A stretch of DNA of 64,000 bases from Cafeteria roenbergensis. Taxonomy: Eukaryota; Sar; Bigyra; Bicosoecida; Cafeteriaceae. Positions 19,270 through 28,651 of this stretch are shown here, in pieces. The position numbers and the translations under genes are program-made. A model generated the notes under the pieces. It was not told the origin of the DNA. It worked only from the letters and a program-made list of their open reading frames with translations, and did not search any database. The stretch lies in contig VLTN01000071.1 in the NCBI GenBank assembly GCA_008330645.1, forward strand, positions 107,817 through 171,816. The letters are read 5' to 3'. The stretch's first letter is position 1, and every line of letters begins with the position of its first letter.

Positions 19270-21709
19270 TCACTCTGATGCCACACCCGCTGCCCGTAGG
19301 CGAGCCTCCATTTCCGCGTTCTCGGCCTTGAGCTGCGAGGGAGGGGGCCGCAAGCCGCAGGCGCGGGGAGTACGCACGCGTCAGGTGGAGCGCTGCGCGC
19401 GCGGGAGAAGCCGGTTGCGTCCGCGCGGCGCACAGCAGGGGCCTCGGTCAGAGTGTGACGCGCGAGCGCTCCGGTCGGGGCGCGACTCACGAGTGAAAGG
19501 TCCCGCATGACGTCGTCGCGGTTTCGCGCGGCAGAGCGCTGCTTGAGGCTGTCGACGTGGAGCGCGAGGTCGCGCAGCTCGGCGTCCGCCGCAGCAGTGT
19601 CCCGGAGTGCCGTGAGCAGGGCGGCGAAGGCCTCCTGCAGGCTCGTGAAGGTCCTTGCCGCCTCGCGGTGCGGCGCCGAAGCGCGGTTTCGCTCCACCTC
19701 CTCGAAAATGGCGTCGTGCGTGGCAGCCCTCGACCTGGAGAGCACGCCGGCCAGTCGGCCTGACTCGGCCTGGACACGCGCGATGTCGCGCGCAATGCTG
19801 CGCTCCTCCGCCTCCTGCTTGCGGCTCTGCTTGACGATCCCGAGGATCCGCTCCACGTACTCCCGGCGGGAGGGCGCGTCCTTAGGCAGCGCCTCCTCCT
19901 TCCTCCGCAGGGCCAGCGCCTCCGCCTCCCGTTCCCGAACCGAGTCCGCGAGCGACCGCATCTCGCCGCGCAGCGCCGCCGCCTCCTCCTCCAGCTCTGC
20001 CGCCCTGGCTTCCGCCCTGGCGGCGCTGCCCCGCAGCTCTGCCGCCGCGTCCACGAGCGGGCGCCGGTGCGCCTCCCACTCCTCCGCCAGCGACGTCAGC
20101 CGCGCCTGCCGCTCCGCCACGTCGGCCCCCGCAGCGCGTCAGCTGCGGCCTCGTGGTCGCCCTCCGCCAGCTCCAGCGCGCGCTGCTGCAGGGCGAGCTC
20201 TGCCTCGGCGGCGGCGATTCTCTTCCGCAGCTCTGCCAGCCGATCCAGCTCTGCCAGCAGGGCGTCCTCGGTCGCCGAGCGCTTCGCGCGGGCCGCGGCC
20301 GCCCTGGAAGTGGCCGCCGAGCGTCGCTCCTCCTCGGCCGCGAGCTCTGCCGCCCTGTCAGCTGCCACCTCCTCGTCAGTGCGGGCGCGGTCGCCCTGGC
20401 CCGCGCCCTTGTCCTGGTCGTCCTCGCCCGCCCCTGTGCCGTCCGTCACGAGGGCCCTGTCCTGGGCAAACTCCGCGCTGAGCAGGAAGGCGTTGCGCCC
20501 CAGGTCCTCCCGTGACGCGCGCACGGCGGCTGCCAGCTGGGCCAGCCCCAGCCCCGAGAAGCCGCCTGCGCCGGACCCCGACACGGCCAGGCCGCCGCCC
20601 ACGCCCGCTGCCTCGCCCTCCCCACAGGCGCCCCCGCCGGCGGCGGCACCCACCGCGAAGCCGCGTGCAGCCAGCGCGCGCGTGCGGGCAAATGCCGCCG
20701 CTTCCGCCTCCGCCGCGGCGTCCTGCCCGCCCGCCGCTGCGACCGCTGCTGCCCTTGCTCGGCGCACGACGGCGGTTTCCAGCAGGGAGTCGGCGAGGGA
20801 CTGCGCGTCGCTCACCTGGGACGCCAGCGAGGCATCGGCGCGAAGCGGCACGGCGCGCACGGCCTTGCCCGACCCCCTGGCCTGGGCCACGAGCAGACGG
20901 TGGCGCGTCTCCGCCGAGGCCCCGCCCTCCTCCTCTGCCAGCACGGCGCGAGACGCGTCTCGGACCCGCTGCATGGCGCCGGGAGCAGGCTCCGGCTGGG
21001 CGGACCAGGCGCGAAGCGAGGCAATGGCTGCCTCCCGCGCGATGGCCTCTGGTCCCGAGGGCCCCGCCGCTCCCGCGTCGTCCTCCTCGGGGCGGGGCAG
21101 GCGGCCAGTCAGCCACTGGAGCACGTCGCGAGTCTCGGACGCGGAGGGGTACAGGAGGTGGTTGTAGGCGAACTCGCGAAGGTACCCCATGGCCTTCACA
21201 GCGGCGGCCATCTTGGCGCACATGCGGTGGCGCGCGCCCATGGAGGGCGGCAGCCGGCCTGGCAGCTTGGTCTTGCCCTCGGACGCCACGTCCACGCAGG
21301 CGGCAACCAGGCCCACGAGCTGCTCGCTCGTCATGGCCACGATGGAGGTCACAGACTTGGGCACTCGCCTGCGCAAGCGCACCATCGGACCACAGGGGGG
21401 GAGTTTGGGAAGCGGCACGTGAGCGCCCCTGAGGCCACCAAGCCGGGAGTCGCAGCGCAGCGGGCGCATGCCGGCAGCCCCCCGCCCCGCACCACCCCAA
21501 GTCCACCCCACACATGCGGGCCTGCGCGGGGCTGGCCAGCACCGGCTTGCCCGGGCGCGTTGCCCTTGGGGGGAAGCTCTGTGCCACAATCCTTGCCCAG
21601 GCGGCTCGGGGGCAGCGCATCGCGCCCTCGCCACGGCCGCAGCTCACACGCCGCCCTGGGCCATGGAGCGGAAAAGGATCTCATCAGCCTCGGCAAGGGC
21701 GCCCGACAT
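19270..21709 (-). CDS. CCDC22: CCDC22, CCC complex subunit (frame break in exon 2)
   Basis: Exon 1 (21648..21709) encodes MSGALAEADEILFRSMAQGG. Exon 2 (19491..21368) joins it in phase 2 to RVPKSVTSI. Exon 3 (19270..19332) adds LKAENAEMEARLRAAGVASE. CCDC22 pairs with CCDC93 and COMMD proteins to recruit the WASH complex to endosomes. The N-terminal NDC80-like fold shows in MAAAVKAMGYLREFAYNHLL; the C-terminal coiled coil shows in SRREYVERILGIVKQSRKQ, as in the family. The frame changes at a run of five C's (20126-20130). Upstream and downstream frames overlap by about 25 nt, and one extra base there would give a 667-residue protein (human 627). No usable intron fits, so an assembly error is most likely. 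A long Ala/Gly-rich stretch separates the two conserved ends. Confidence 0.85.
20126..20130. other. Frame break in CCDC22
   Basis: This CCCCC run (GGGGG in the gene) sits where the CCDC22 frame shifts by one base. A sixth base would join both halves into continuous coiled coil. Confidence 0.7.
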
Positions 21710-22034
21710 GGGCGCTCGCGCGCTCTCGCGCCGCTCAGGAGTGCGGGGGCCGAGGTTGAACTCGGCAGGCCAGGTGCTGGCCAGGGCCGGGCTTCCGGGC
21801 AAGAGCGCGGCCCCTGCGCGTGGTTGCGAGGGAAAATGAGACCCATACCACGGCTTGTCATCGCCGTTCTTTGCACAGAGGGGTCTGGCTGGCGTGGGGT
21901 GGCCTCGCCGCTGTGCTGGGCACGGGCGCTGTGAGCTGCTGCATTCCGGAAGCCGCGCGCGCACGCAACCGGAGCTGCCAGAACATACAACACGAGCCTC
22001 GCGTTCGACGGGGCTATAGGGACGCAAGGGCGCG
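21710..22034. other. Intergenic region, CCDC22 promoter
   Basis: This is 325 bp between two minus-strand genes, becoming AT-richer towards 21830-22030. No RNA gene or element was recognised. Confidence 0.45.
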
Positions 22035-24048
22035 TTAAATGCCCTTTCTGCCCCGCATCGACACCACACGCGCGTGCCTCTGGGACGCGAGCAGGGCCAT
22101 GCGCGCGCCCGTGCCGAGCGCGAGCGACAGCAGCGCCCCCCCCAGGAGCGACAGGGGCGAGCCCGCCACGGCCGAGCCCCAGGCGACAATGGTCCCAACC
22201 CCGGCCGGAGAGTCCTCCACCCAGGTGCCGCAGCCCCCGTGGGCGTGGTCTGCGGCCACGGCCAGCGCCGCTGCGGCCTCGAACGCCGCGTCCGCCTCCG
22301 CCAGCAGGTGCGCCGCCGCCGCAAGGAACCGCGCCCGCACACCGGGGGCCGGCTCCGCGCCTCCCGTCCCCGCCGCCGTCGCCGCGCGCCGCCTGCCGTC
22401 CGCGCCGCCGCTCGCCAGCCCCAGCGCCTCCCTTCCCAGCTCCGCGGCTCGGGCCTGCAGCCTGGCCGTGCCCGCCCAGCGGCTCACCAGCCCAGACCAC
22501 AGCCGCGTGTCAAGCAGGTGCGCGTTGCTCTCGTCGATGCGGGCGGCCGACAGCATCGCCGACGCCGCCTGCAGCCGCGCTGCGGCCAGTCCCCGTACCA
22601 GCACGGACGGCCAGGCGAGGGCCACGGCGGCGCTCTCGCCCACCGACGTCACCGCCTCGCCCCACGAGCGCGCAGCCCACTGCCCGCGGCCCTCCGCGAT
22701 GACGCTCCCCGGCGGCGGCAGGGCCCCGATCAGCCGCAGCACCGACCCCGCCGCCTTGGCTGTGGCGTCGACGTCGATCACCTCCACGTCGCCCCGCCGG
22801 CGGACCACAGCCACCACCACCACCGCCGGCCGCCCGTCCTCCTCCGCGGCCCCCTCGCCCATGTGGGCCACCCCCCAGTCGGCGTCCTTGCCCCCCTCCA
22901 GCGAGGGGACCAGCTCCTCGTCCACCAGCAACACCGGCAGCACCACGCCGCCCTCTGCAGTCTCGGCCTCGGCCGCCTGCTCGCTCAGCCGCGCGGCGCC
23001 CGAGCGGAACGTCCGCGCCATCGACCTCGCCAGCAGCCCCGTGCGGAGGGCAGGGGCACTCGGCCCCTCCTGTGCCTCTGTGGCACGGAACGACGTGGAC
23101 GACGCAGAGCCATCGTCGGCGGGACCACGCGCCCCCACAGAGGACGCCAGCGCGGCCACAAGGGCAGGCGCCTCGCCGTACTGCTTGCTGCGAGGCGGGA
23201 GCGCGGGGGACGGGCCGCAAGCGGGCAAGCAGGCAAGCAGGGAGCGGGGGCGATCGCGATGGTGATGGCGGTGGCGACGGGACCCGGGCGACGATGGGCT
23301 GGGACGAGAGTGGGGGGCGGGGGGGGGGGGGGCGCAAAGCGGGCCGCGCCCCACGCGCGGTTCGCAGCGCGCCCCACGCGCGGTCCGTGGCGCAGGGCCA
23401 TGAGGTCGGTCCCAGCGCCCCCTTCCCCTCCCCCGCAGCGCCCTCATGGCCCCACGCCAGCCTCCGCGCGCGGCCGGTTGCCTGCGCCGATGCGGGGGAG
23501 GGGCGGCGCCTAGGGCGGTCTCACATGTCAAGCGAGGACGTGACGCGCAGAAGAGGGGACGCGTTCGCGCGGGCCGACGCACGGTTGTTGCCGCCAGGGG
23601 CCAGCTGCTTGAGGGCCGACACGATGCTGCCAAGGTCAGGCGACGGTCCGTCGAGCCCGCCAGCCGCAAGGCGAGTCACCTGGAAGTGCAGCCGGGCGGG
23701 CGGCGCGCTCGCGAAGAGCGCGATTTCGGACGGCAGGCGGTCCACGCATGGGTGCGTCGCCAGCTTGGCCTGGTGAGAGGCCGCGACGCCGTGCCCAAGG
23801 CGCTGGGAGCAGTGCTTGTGCACCTCGATGCGGGGAATCCACGAGGGGAGCTCGTCGGTCAAGGGGGCCGACGGGCCCTCCTTGGCGCGGACGGAGTGGA
23901 GCAGCGCACTCATCGGCGCGCCGACCATCCAGGCCTGGCGTGCAGCCTTGCTGGCCTCGGGCGCGGCAGGGGCCGCCTTGCGCTGGGCCGCTGCCCGCTC
24001 GGCAAGCAGCGCGCCAAAGGCGGCAGCTGCGAGCAGCCACACACGCAT
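22035..24048 (-). CDS. Unknown signal-peptide protein with C-terminal membrane helix
   Basis: Exons 23525..24048 and 22035..23187 give 558 residues; the intron has GTGAGA and CGCAG ends and carries a long C run. The protein starts with a signal peptide (MRVWLLAAAAFGALLAERAAA). A lumenal region follows with SWIPRIEVHKHCSQRLG and RLHFQVTRLAAGG, joined at TSSLDIKQYGEAPALVAALA. A central segment GVVLPVLLVDEELVPSLEGG with paired beta-like stretches (PAVVVVAVVRRRGDVEVIDV) comes next. One hydrophobic helix lies near the C-terminus (LSLLGGALLSLALGTG) before a short basic tail. The layout weakly recalls plant ER proteins with a DUF7906 domain, but I would not assign that without a profile search. It diverges from DDX10 with 217 bp between the ATGs. 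Confidence 0.65.
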
Positions 24049-24170
24049 TCTCCCTTGGGAAGGAGACGCACCCCGCCCCTGGAGACGCATGCCAGGCGTG
24101 GGGACCGGGCCGGCTGTGCCTGGGGCGGCAAGCCGGCCGCGCAAGCGACACCGCACTGCCGCGGTCAGAG

Positions 24171-24180
24171 GCGGCTCTGC
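24171..24180 (+). promoter_or_regulatory. GCGGCTCTGC upstream element
   Basis: The element lies in the 217-bp divergent promoter, 86 bp before the DDX10 ATG and in sense orientation to DDX10. It is extended as GGCGGCTCTGCCGCTCG. Confidence 0.4.
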
Positions 24181-24265
24181 CGCTCGTTCTTTTCGGCTCG
24201 CGGGGAGGCGTGCGCGCCCACTCTGCTGCGCGCCGCTCCGCTAGTGTGGTTGAGCGAAGCGAACA

Positions 24266-26845
24266 ATGAGCGGAGCTGCTCCGGGGCGCAAGCGCCCGAG
24301 GCCCGGGCCTGAGGGCGAGCGCAGTGGAGGCGGCGGCGGGAGAGGTGGCGCGCCCGCTGGCGGCCGCGGTGGCGGCCGCGGCGGCGGCCGCGGCGGCGGT
24401 CGGGGAGGGGGCAAAAGCGGCGGCCGTGGTCGCGGCGGCAAGGCGGCGCGGCCCCGGCCTGAGACTGCCAGCCGGCGCGAGGCGGCCGAGGCCGCGCAGC
24501 TTGCCCGCCGCGTCGTCGCGGAGGCGCCCGAGAAGGGCACTCAGGACGCGACCGCGGAGCTGTTTTCGGAGCTGCCTCTGAGTCGCGCGACCCAGGCCGC
24601 GCTGACGTCGAACAAGTGGACGAAGCTGACGGACGTGCAGCGCGCGGCGGTGCCGCACGCGCTCGCGGGCCGCGACGTGCTGGGAGCCGCCAAGACTGGG
24701 TCCGGGAAGACGCTCGCCTTCCTCGTGCCCATCGTAGAGCTGCTCTTCCGCGAGCGGTGGTCCGCTGAGGACGGCGTGGGGGCCATCATCATCACGCCGA
24801 CGCGGGAGCTTGCGCTTCAGATCATGCAGGCGCTGCGCCGCCTTGGCACGCGCCACCCCGACCTCACGGCGGGCCTCCTCTGCGGTGGCAAGGCGTTTTC
24901 CGAGGAGCAGGCCGTGCTGGGCCGCCTCAGCGTGGTGGTGGCCACCCCCGGCCGGCTCCAGCAGCACCTCGAGCAGAGCCCCGAGCTGGACACTTCGTCC
25001 CTCCGCGCGCTGGTGCTGGACGAGGCCGACCGCCTCCTCGACATGGGCTTCGCCCCCTCGATCAACGCCATCCTGGGCGCGCTGCCGACGGAGCGCCAGA
25101 CCATGCTCTTCTCTGCCACGCAGACGAGGGATGTCTCCCGGCTCGCCTCCCTCAGCCTGCGCGACCCGGAGTACGTCAGCGTGCACGAGGCCGCGGTGGA
25201 GGCCACGCCCCGCCGGCTGGTGCAGGCCTACGTGGTGTGCCCGCTGGCGGACAAGGTGAACCTGCTGTGGTCGTTCGTCAAGGCCCACCTCAAGCAGCGC
25301 ACCATCGTCTTCGTGTCGTCCACCAAGCAGGCGCGCTTCCTCTTCGAGGTCCTGCGCCGCCTCCGCCCCGGCGTGCCCGTGATGGAGCTGCACGGCCGCA
25401 TCGCCCACGACAAGCGCACGGCCATCTACTCAGACTTCCTCAAGAAGAAGGCCGCCGTCATGCTCGCCACCGACGTCGCGGCGCGCGGCCTGGACTTCCC
25501 GGGCCTCGACTGGGTGCTGCAGCTGGACTGCCCGGAGGACGCCGCCACGTACATCCACCGCGTCGGCCGCACGGCCCGCTTCCGCATGCGCGGCAACGGC
25601 CTGCTCGTCCTCCTGCCCTCGGAGGCCCCCGCGATGCTGCAGCGCCTCCGCGACGCAAAGGTGCCCCTCAAGCGCATCACCATCGCTGCGGCGCAGGCGC
25701 GCTCCGTGCAGGGCCTCGTGGCGGCAGAGGTGGCCGCCGACTCCCACCTCCGCTACCTCGCCCAGCGCGCCTTCGCTTCCTATGTGCGCAGCGTCATGCT
25801 GCAGCCGGACTCGGAGGTGTTCGACGCGGCGGAGCTGGACGCCGACGCGCTGGCCACCTCCTACGGCCTGCCCTCCACGCCGCGAGCCAAGGCGCTCGAG
25901 GGCGCCAAGAGCCGGGAGGAGTCGTCGAAGCTGCGAAACCGGGACAGGAAGCTGCAGAGGCTGAAGGACGCGATCCGGTCGAAGCAGGACGACGACAAGG
26001 ACGGCGACAGCGACGGCGATGGCGACAGCGGCAGCGACAACAGCAGCGGCAGCGACAGTGACGGCAAGCGGGCCAGGCAGGCGGCCAAAGCAAGGGCCGC
26101 CCCTGCCAGCGAAGAGGAGTTGGAGAGCGATTCGGACAGCGACTCCGAGAGCGACTTTGGCGGGGACGCCGGCGACGCCACCGACCTGCTCTGGCGCAAG
26201 GAGGGCGGCGGCGCCAAGGCGGACGACGGCAGGGCCGCAACTGCCGCGGAGCTGCTGGCGGGCATCGAGGGGCAGGATATGCCGGGCTGGCAGCGCGCTC
26301 GAGCGCAGCGGGTCACTGAGGGGGCCATCGAGACGGGCCGCCGGGCGGCCGGCGGGGCCGACGCCGGCTTCAAGCAGCTTGCGGCAGAGCTTGGGGCGAG
26401 CAAGGGCTCGGGGCGCAAGGCGTCCACAGCCGCGGTGGAGGCGCACGCGGCGGCCGTGGCCGCGCGGCTGCAGGCGCAGGACGGCGCCGATCGGGAGCGG
26501 GACCGGCTTCGCGTGCGCGCGAAGCACCGGTTGGAGCGGCTGCAGGCTAGGGGGCGCGAGGACGAGGACGATGACGACGATGAGGAGGACGGCGGGCATG
26601 GTGCGGTGCTCGGCGGCAGCAGTGACGATGACGACGACGACGACGACGACAGCGACGCCGGGAGCGCCGGCGACGAAGCCGCGGGCGACGATAGCGGTGA
26701 TGACGACGACAGCGACGCGGAGGGTGCGGAGCTGCCCGCGAAGCGGCCCCGCGACGCGGCCAGTGACGGCGCCGCTGACGACGAGGCGGATCTTGAGGCC
26801 AAGGCGCTGAAGCTGCTCGAGGCGCGCGGCACCGCTGGGTGGTGA
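24266..26845 (+). CDS. DDX10: DEAD-box RNA helicase, ribosome biogenesis (Dbp4/DDX10)
   Basis: This single exon encodes 859 residues, the usual Dbp4/DDX10 length. The helicase unwinds RNA during small-subunit rRNA processing in the nucleolus. After an RGG/GGR-rich head (about 20-60) comes FSELPLSRATQAAL...LTDVQRAAVPHAL, the Dbp4-type Q-motif. Then follow AAKTGSGKT (about 141-149), PTRELALQI, TPGRL, DEAD at 252-255, SAT near 283, TDVAARGLDFP and HRVGRTAR (about 430). Blocks such as RERWSAEDGVGAIIITPTRE and SLRDPEYVSVHE separate it from other DEAD-box clades. The C-terminal third is acidic and Ser-rich with poly-Asp runs, as in DDX10. The ATG is the first in frame. Confidence 0.95.
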   Translation: MSGAAPGRKRPRPGPEGERSGGGGGRGGAPAGGRGGGRGGGRGGGRGGGKSGGRGRGGKAARPRPETASRREAAEAAQLARRVVAEAPEKGTQDATAELFSELPLSRATQAALTSNKWTKLTDVQRAAVPHALAGRDVLGAAKTGSGKTLAFLVPIVELLFRERWSAEDGVGAIIITPTRELALQIMQALRRLGTRHPDLTAGLLCGGKAFSEEQAVLGRLSVVVATPGRLQQHLEQSPELDTSSLRALVLDEADRLLDMGFAPSINAILGALPTERQTMLFSATQTRDVSRLASLSLRDPEYVSVHEAAVEATPRRLVQAYVVCPLADKVNLLWSFVKAHLKQRTIVFVSSTKQARFLFEVLRRLRPGVPVMELHGRIAHDKRTAIYSDFLKKKAAVMLATDVAARGLDFPGLDWVLQLDCPEDAATYIHRVGRTARFRMRGNGLLVLLPSEAPAMLQRLRDAKVPLKRITIAAAQARSVQGLVAAEVAADSHLRYLAQRAFASYVRSVMLQPDSEVFDAAELDADALATSYGLPSTPRAKALEGAKSREESSKLRNRDRKLQRLKDAIRSKQDDDKDGDSDGDGDSGSDNSSGSDSDGKRARQAAKARAAPASEEELESDSDSDSESDFGGDAGDATDLLWRKEGGGAKADDGRAATAAELLAGIEGQDMPGWQRARAQRVTEGAIETGRRAAGGADAGFKQLAAELGASKGSGRKASTAAVEAHAAAVAARLQAQDGADRERDRLRVRAKHRLERLQARGREDEDDDDDEEDGGHGAVLGGSSDDDDDDDDDSDAGSAGDEAAGDDSGDDDDSDAEGAELPAKRPRDAASDGAADDEADLEAKALKLLEARGTAGW

Positions 26846-27161
26846 GGTCCGCGGCCTCGCGAGGGCGGCGCACTGCGTCCGTCCGTCTGTTCTCGTTGGC
26901 GCAGTGAGGCTTCTGTGTGGTGCGTGTGGTGCTGCCAGTGCTGCGGCCGACGGCCGGCCGTGGGGCAAGGGGGCGCGCGCTCCAGGTGCGAGGCAAGCCG
27001 GCCACACATCTCACGAAGGCGGCAGCCACTCTCGCGCCCGCTTTCCTCTCATGCAACCGAGGAAGAGGCGGGGGCTTGCAGGGGGCTGCCTCGCATGGGC
27101 CCGGGGCCGGTAACTTGATGCGTTCAGTGGAAGGCAGGGTGCCCGTGGGCGGCCTGCGCGG
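26846..27161. other. Convergent 3' intergenic region
   Basis: This 316-bp spacer lies between the DDX10 and DUF4476-like stop codons. Nothing was recognised. Confidence 0.5.
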
Positions 27162-28094
27162 TCAGAGGTTGGCCTCGACGCGCTCGTCGGAGACGTAGTG
27201 GCCTCCCGCGGCGCACCGCCAGCCCATGGGCACGCGGCACCAGGAGTAGCCGGCGGGGCAGTTGCCCAGGCGCGCCAGCACCTCGAGGACCTCGGGGGGC
27301 GGCTTGTTGGGCGGCTCGAACTTGGCGACGACGTCGCGCAGGATCTCCTCGGCCTTCTCCTTGTCGCTGCTGAAGGAGAAGGACATGACGATGGTGAGCT
27401 TATTCTGCGGGTCCTTGATGAACCGCTTCAGCGACGGGAGGATGCGGATCTTGTCGTCGCTCATGCTCTGCGTCTCCAGCACGCCCACGAGCTCTTCGCA
27501 GGTCATGGGGTACACCAGACCGGGCCCCACGAGCAGCTCCAGCGCAGCCTCGAGGTCGGAGGAGAAGGTGAACTTGCCCAGCACGTCCATCAGCTGGGGG
27601 ACAGTGAAGGGCGGGGTGGGCTTGGCCTTCACGGACGCGTCCAGGGCCGCCACCTTGTCGCTCCCCATGAAGCCGGCCTCGATGGCATCGAGCAGCTCTG
27701 CCATCTCGGCGTCGGAGCGCAGCCCGTCGTCCTCGATGGGGTACGAGGCAAGGCGGCCCGTCCGGGCGGCCGAGAAGCCGGACACCTTGGCGGCCGCCTC
27801 CTCCTTGTCGGACGACATGGAGAAGACCTCCGCGATGGGGTCAGTGTTGCTTGGGTCGCGGATCCGCGACTCGAACACGTCGAGCGCCTCCATCTTGTCC
27901 GAGGACATGCTCACCTCCTCAAGCAGCGCCGCAACTTGCTTGGTCGTGAACACGTACGACTGGCACAGAGTGCGGAGCACGGCGAGCTTGGCGCTGGAGA
28001 AAGACGCGTCGGACAGCGCTGACTTGGCCTCATCAATCTTGTCGTCAGTGAACTCGACGCCCACGACGGACCCGGAGCCGGCTGCTGCTGCCAT
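27162..28094 (-). CDS. DUF4476-like repeat protein
   Basis: A single exon from the ATG at 28094 gives 310 residues. The chain is a series of helical repeats of roughly 35-50 residues, each with a (M/F)(S/G)SDK-type turn: VSMSSDKMEAL, FSMSSDKEEAA, FMGSDKVAAL, FTFSSDLEAAL, QSMSDDKIRIL and FSFSSDKEKAE. Such repeats, with preceding phrases like YVFTTKQVAALL and PMTCEELVGVL, resemble DUF4476 domains of animal and protist proteins. No enzyme motif, signal peptide or membrane segment is present. A C-terminal YSWCRVPMGWRCAAGGHYVS piece stands outside the repeats and has two cysteines. Function is unknown; a binding scaffold is a guess. It diverges from YOD1. Confidence 0.65.
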   Translation of the reverse strand: MAAAAGSGSVVGVEFTDDKIDEAKSALSDASFSSAKLAVLRTLCQSYVFTTKQVAALLEEVSMSSDKMEALDVFESRIRDPSNTDPIAEVFSMSSDKEEAAAKVSGFSAARTGRLASYPIEDDGLRSDAEMAELLDAIEAGFMGSDKVAALDASVKAKPTPPFTVPQLMDVLGKFTFSSDLEAALELLVGPGLVYPMTCEELVGVLETQSMSDDKIRILPSLKRFIKDPQNKLTIVMSFSFSSDKEKAEEILRDVVAKFEPPNKPPPEVLEVLARLGNCPAGYSWCRVPMGWRCAAGGHYVSDERVEANL

Positions 28095-28651
28095 TTTGCG
28101 CGGGGGCAAAGGGGGTTGGGCCTTGGCCGCGATGCGGAGAGGAGTGCCCCGATCCAGAGGCGTGACGGGGTCTGCACAAGCTTCAACAATGCAGAGCGGA
28201 GCGCGCGGAAAAATTGCCACGGTTGCGGATCGCAACTCGCGCCCCGGGGCCGCGATCCAGCTCGCGGGGCGGGGCTCGCACGCACGGGCGAGGGCCAAAG
28301 AGCCGAAGTCGTAGACGGGGGTGGGCCGAAAGTTGCGGGGGAAGGCTGCGGGGCCAGGCAAGCGCGCCGGAAGCCGGCAGGCGCAGCCGTCTTGGGCGCC
28401 GCCCGCGCCCCGCAACGCCCCCCCCCCCCGCGCCCTCCCGGCGCACGGCTCGCCGCCGGACGGACGGCGCGGTTTCTGCGCTCGGTCGTCGGTTCTTGGA
28501 GCTGAGGCCCTTTGCGGGAGCCATCGGCGTCCCGGCGAGCCGGCGATCGGCGCGCCCCAATCCCACAAAAAATTGCGATTGCCGCTGCGCGGCTCTGCCG
28601 CGAGCAAAATGCCGGGTCGATCGCGCGCTGCCCTTGGAGTCCACAAGCGAC
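28095..28651. other. Divergent promoter region, DUF4476-like gene / YOD1
   Basis: This 557-bp spacer contains a C run near 28421 and, close to YOD1, an A-rich patch followed by the element at 28589. No gene was seen. Confidence 0.5.
28589..28598 (+). promoter_or_regulatory. GCGGCTCTGC upstream element
   Basis: The element starts 63 bp before the YOD1 ATG, in sense orientation, reading GCGCGGCTCTGCCGCGAG after an AT-rich stretch. Confidence 0.4.

Noticed and set aside
20100-20140. Programmed ribosomal frameshift in CCDC22
   Set aside because: No stem-loop or slippery heptamer context is convincing, and the site is a homopolymer run, so an assembly indel is simpler.
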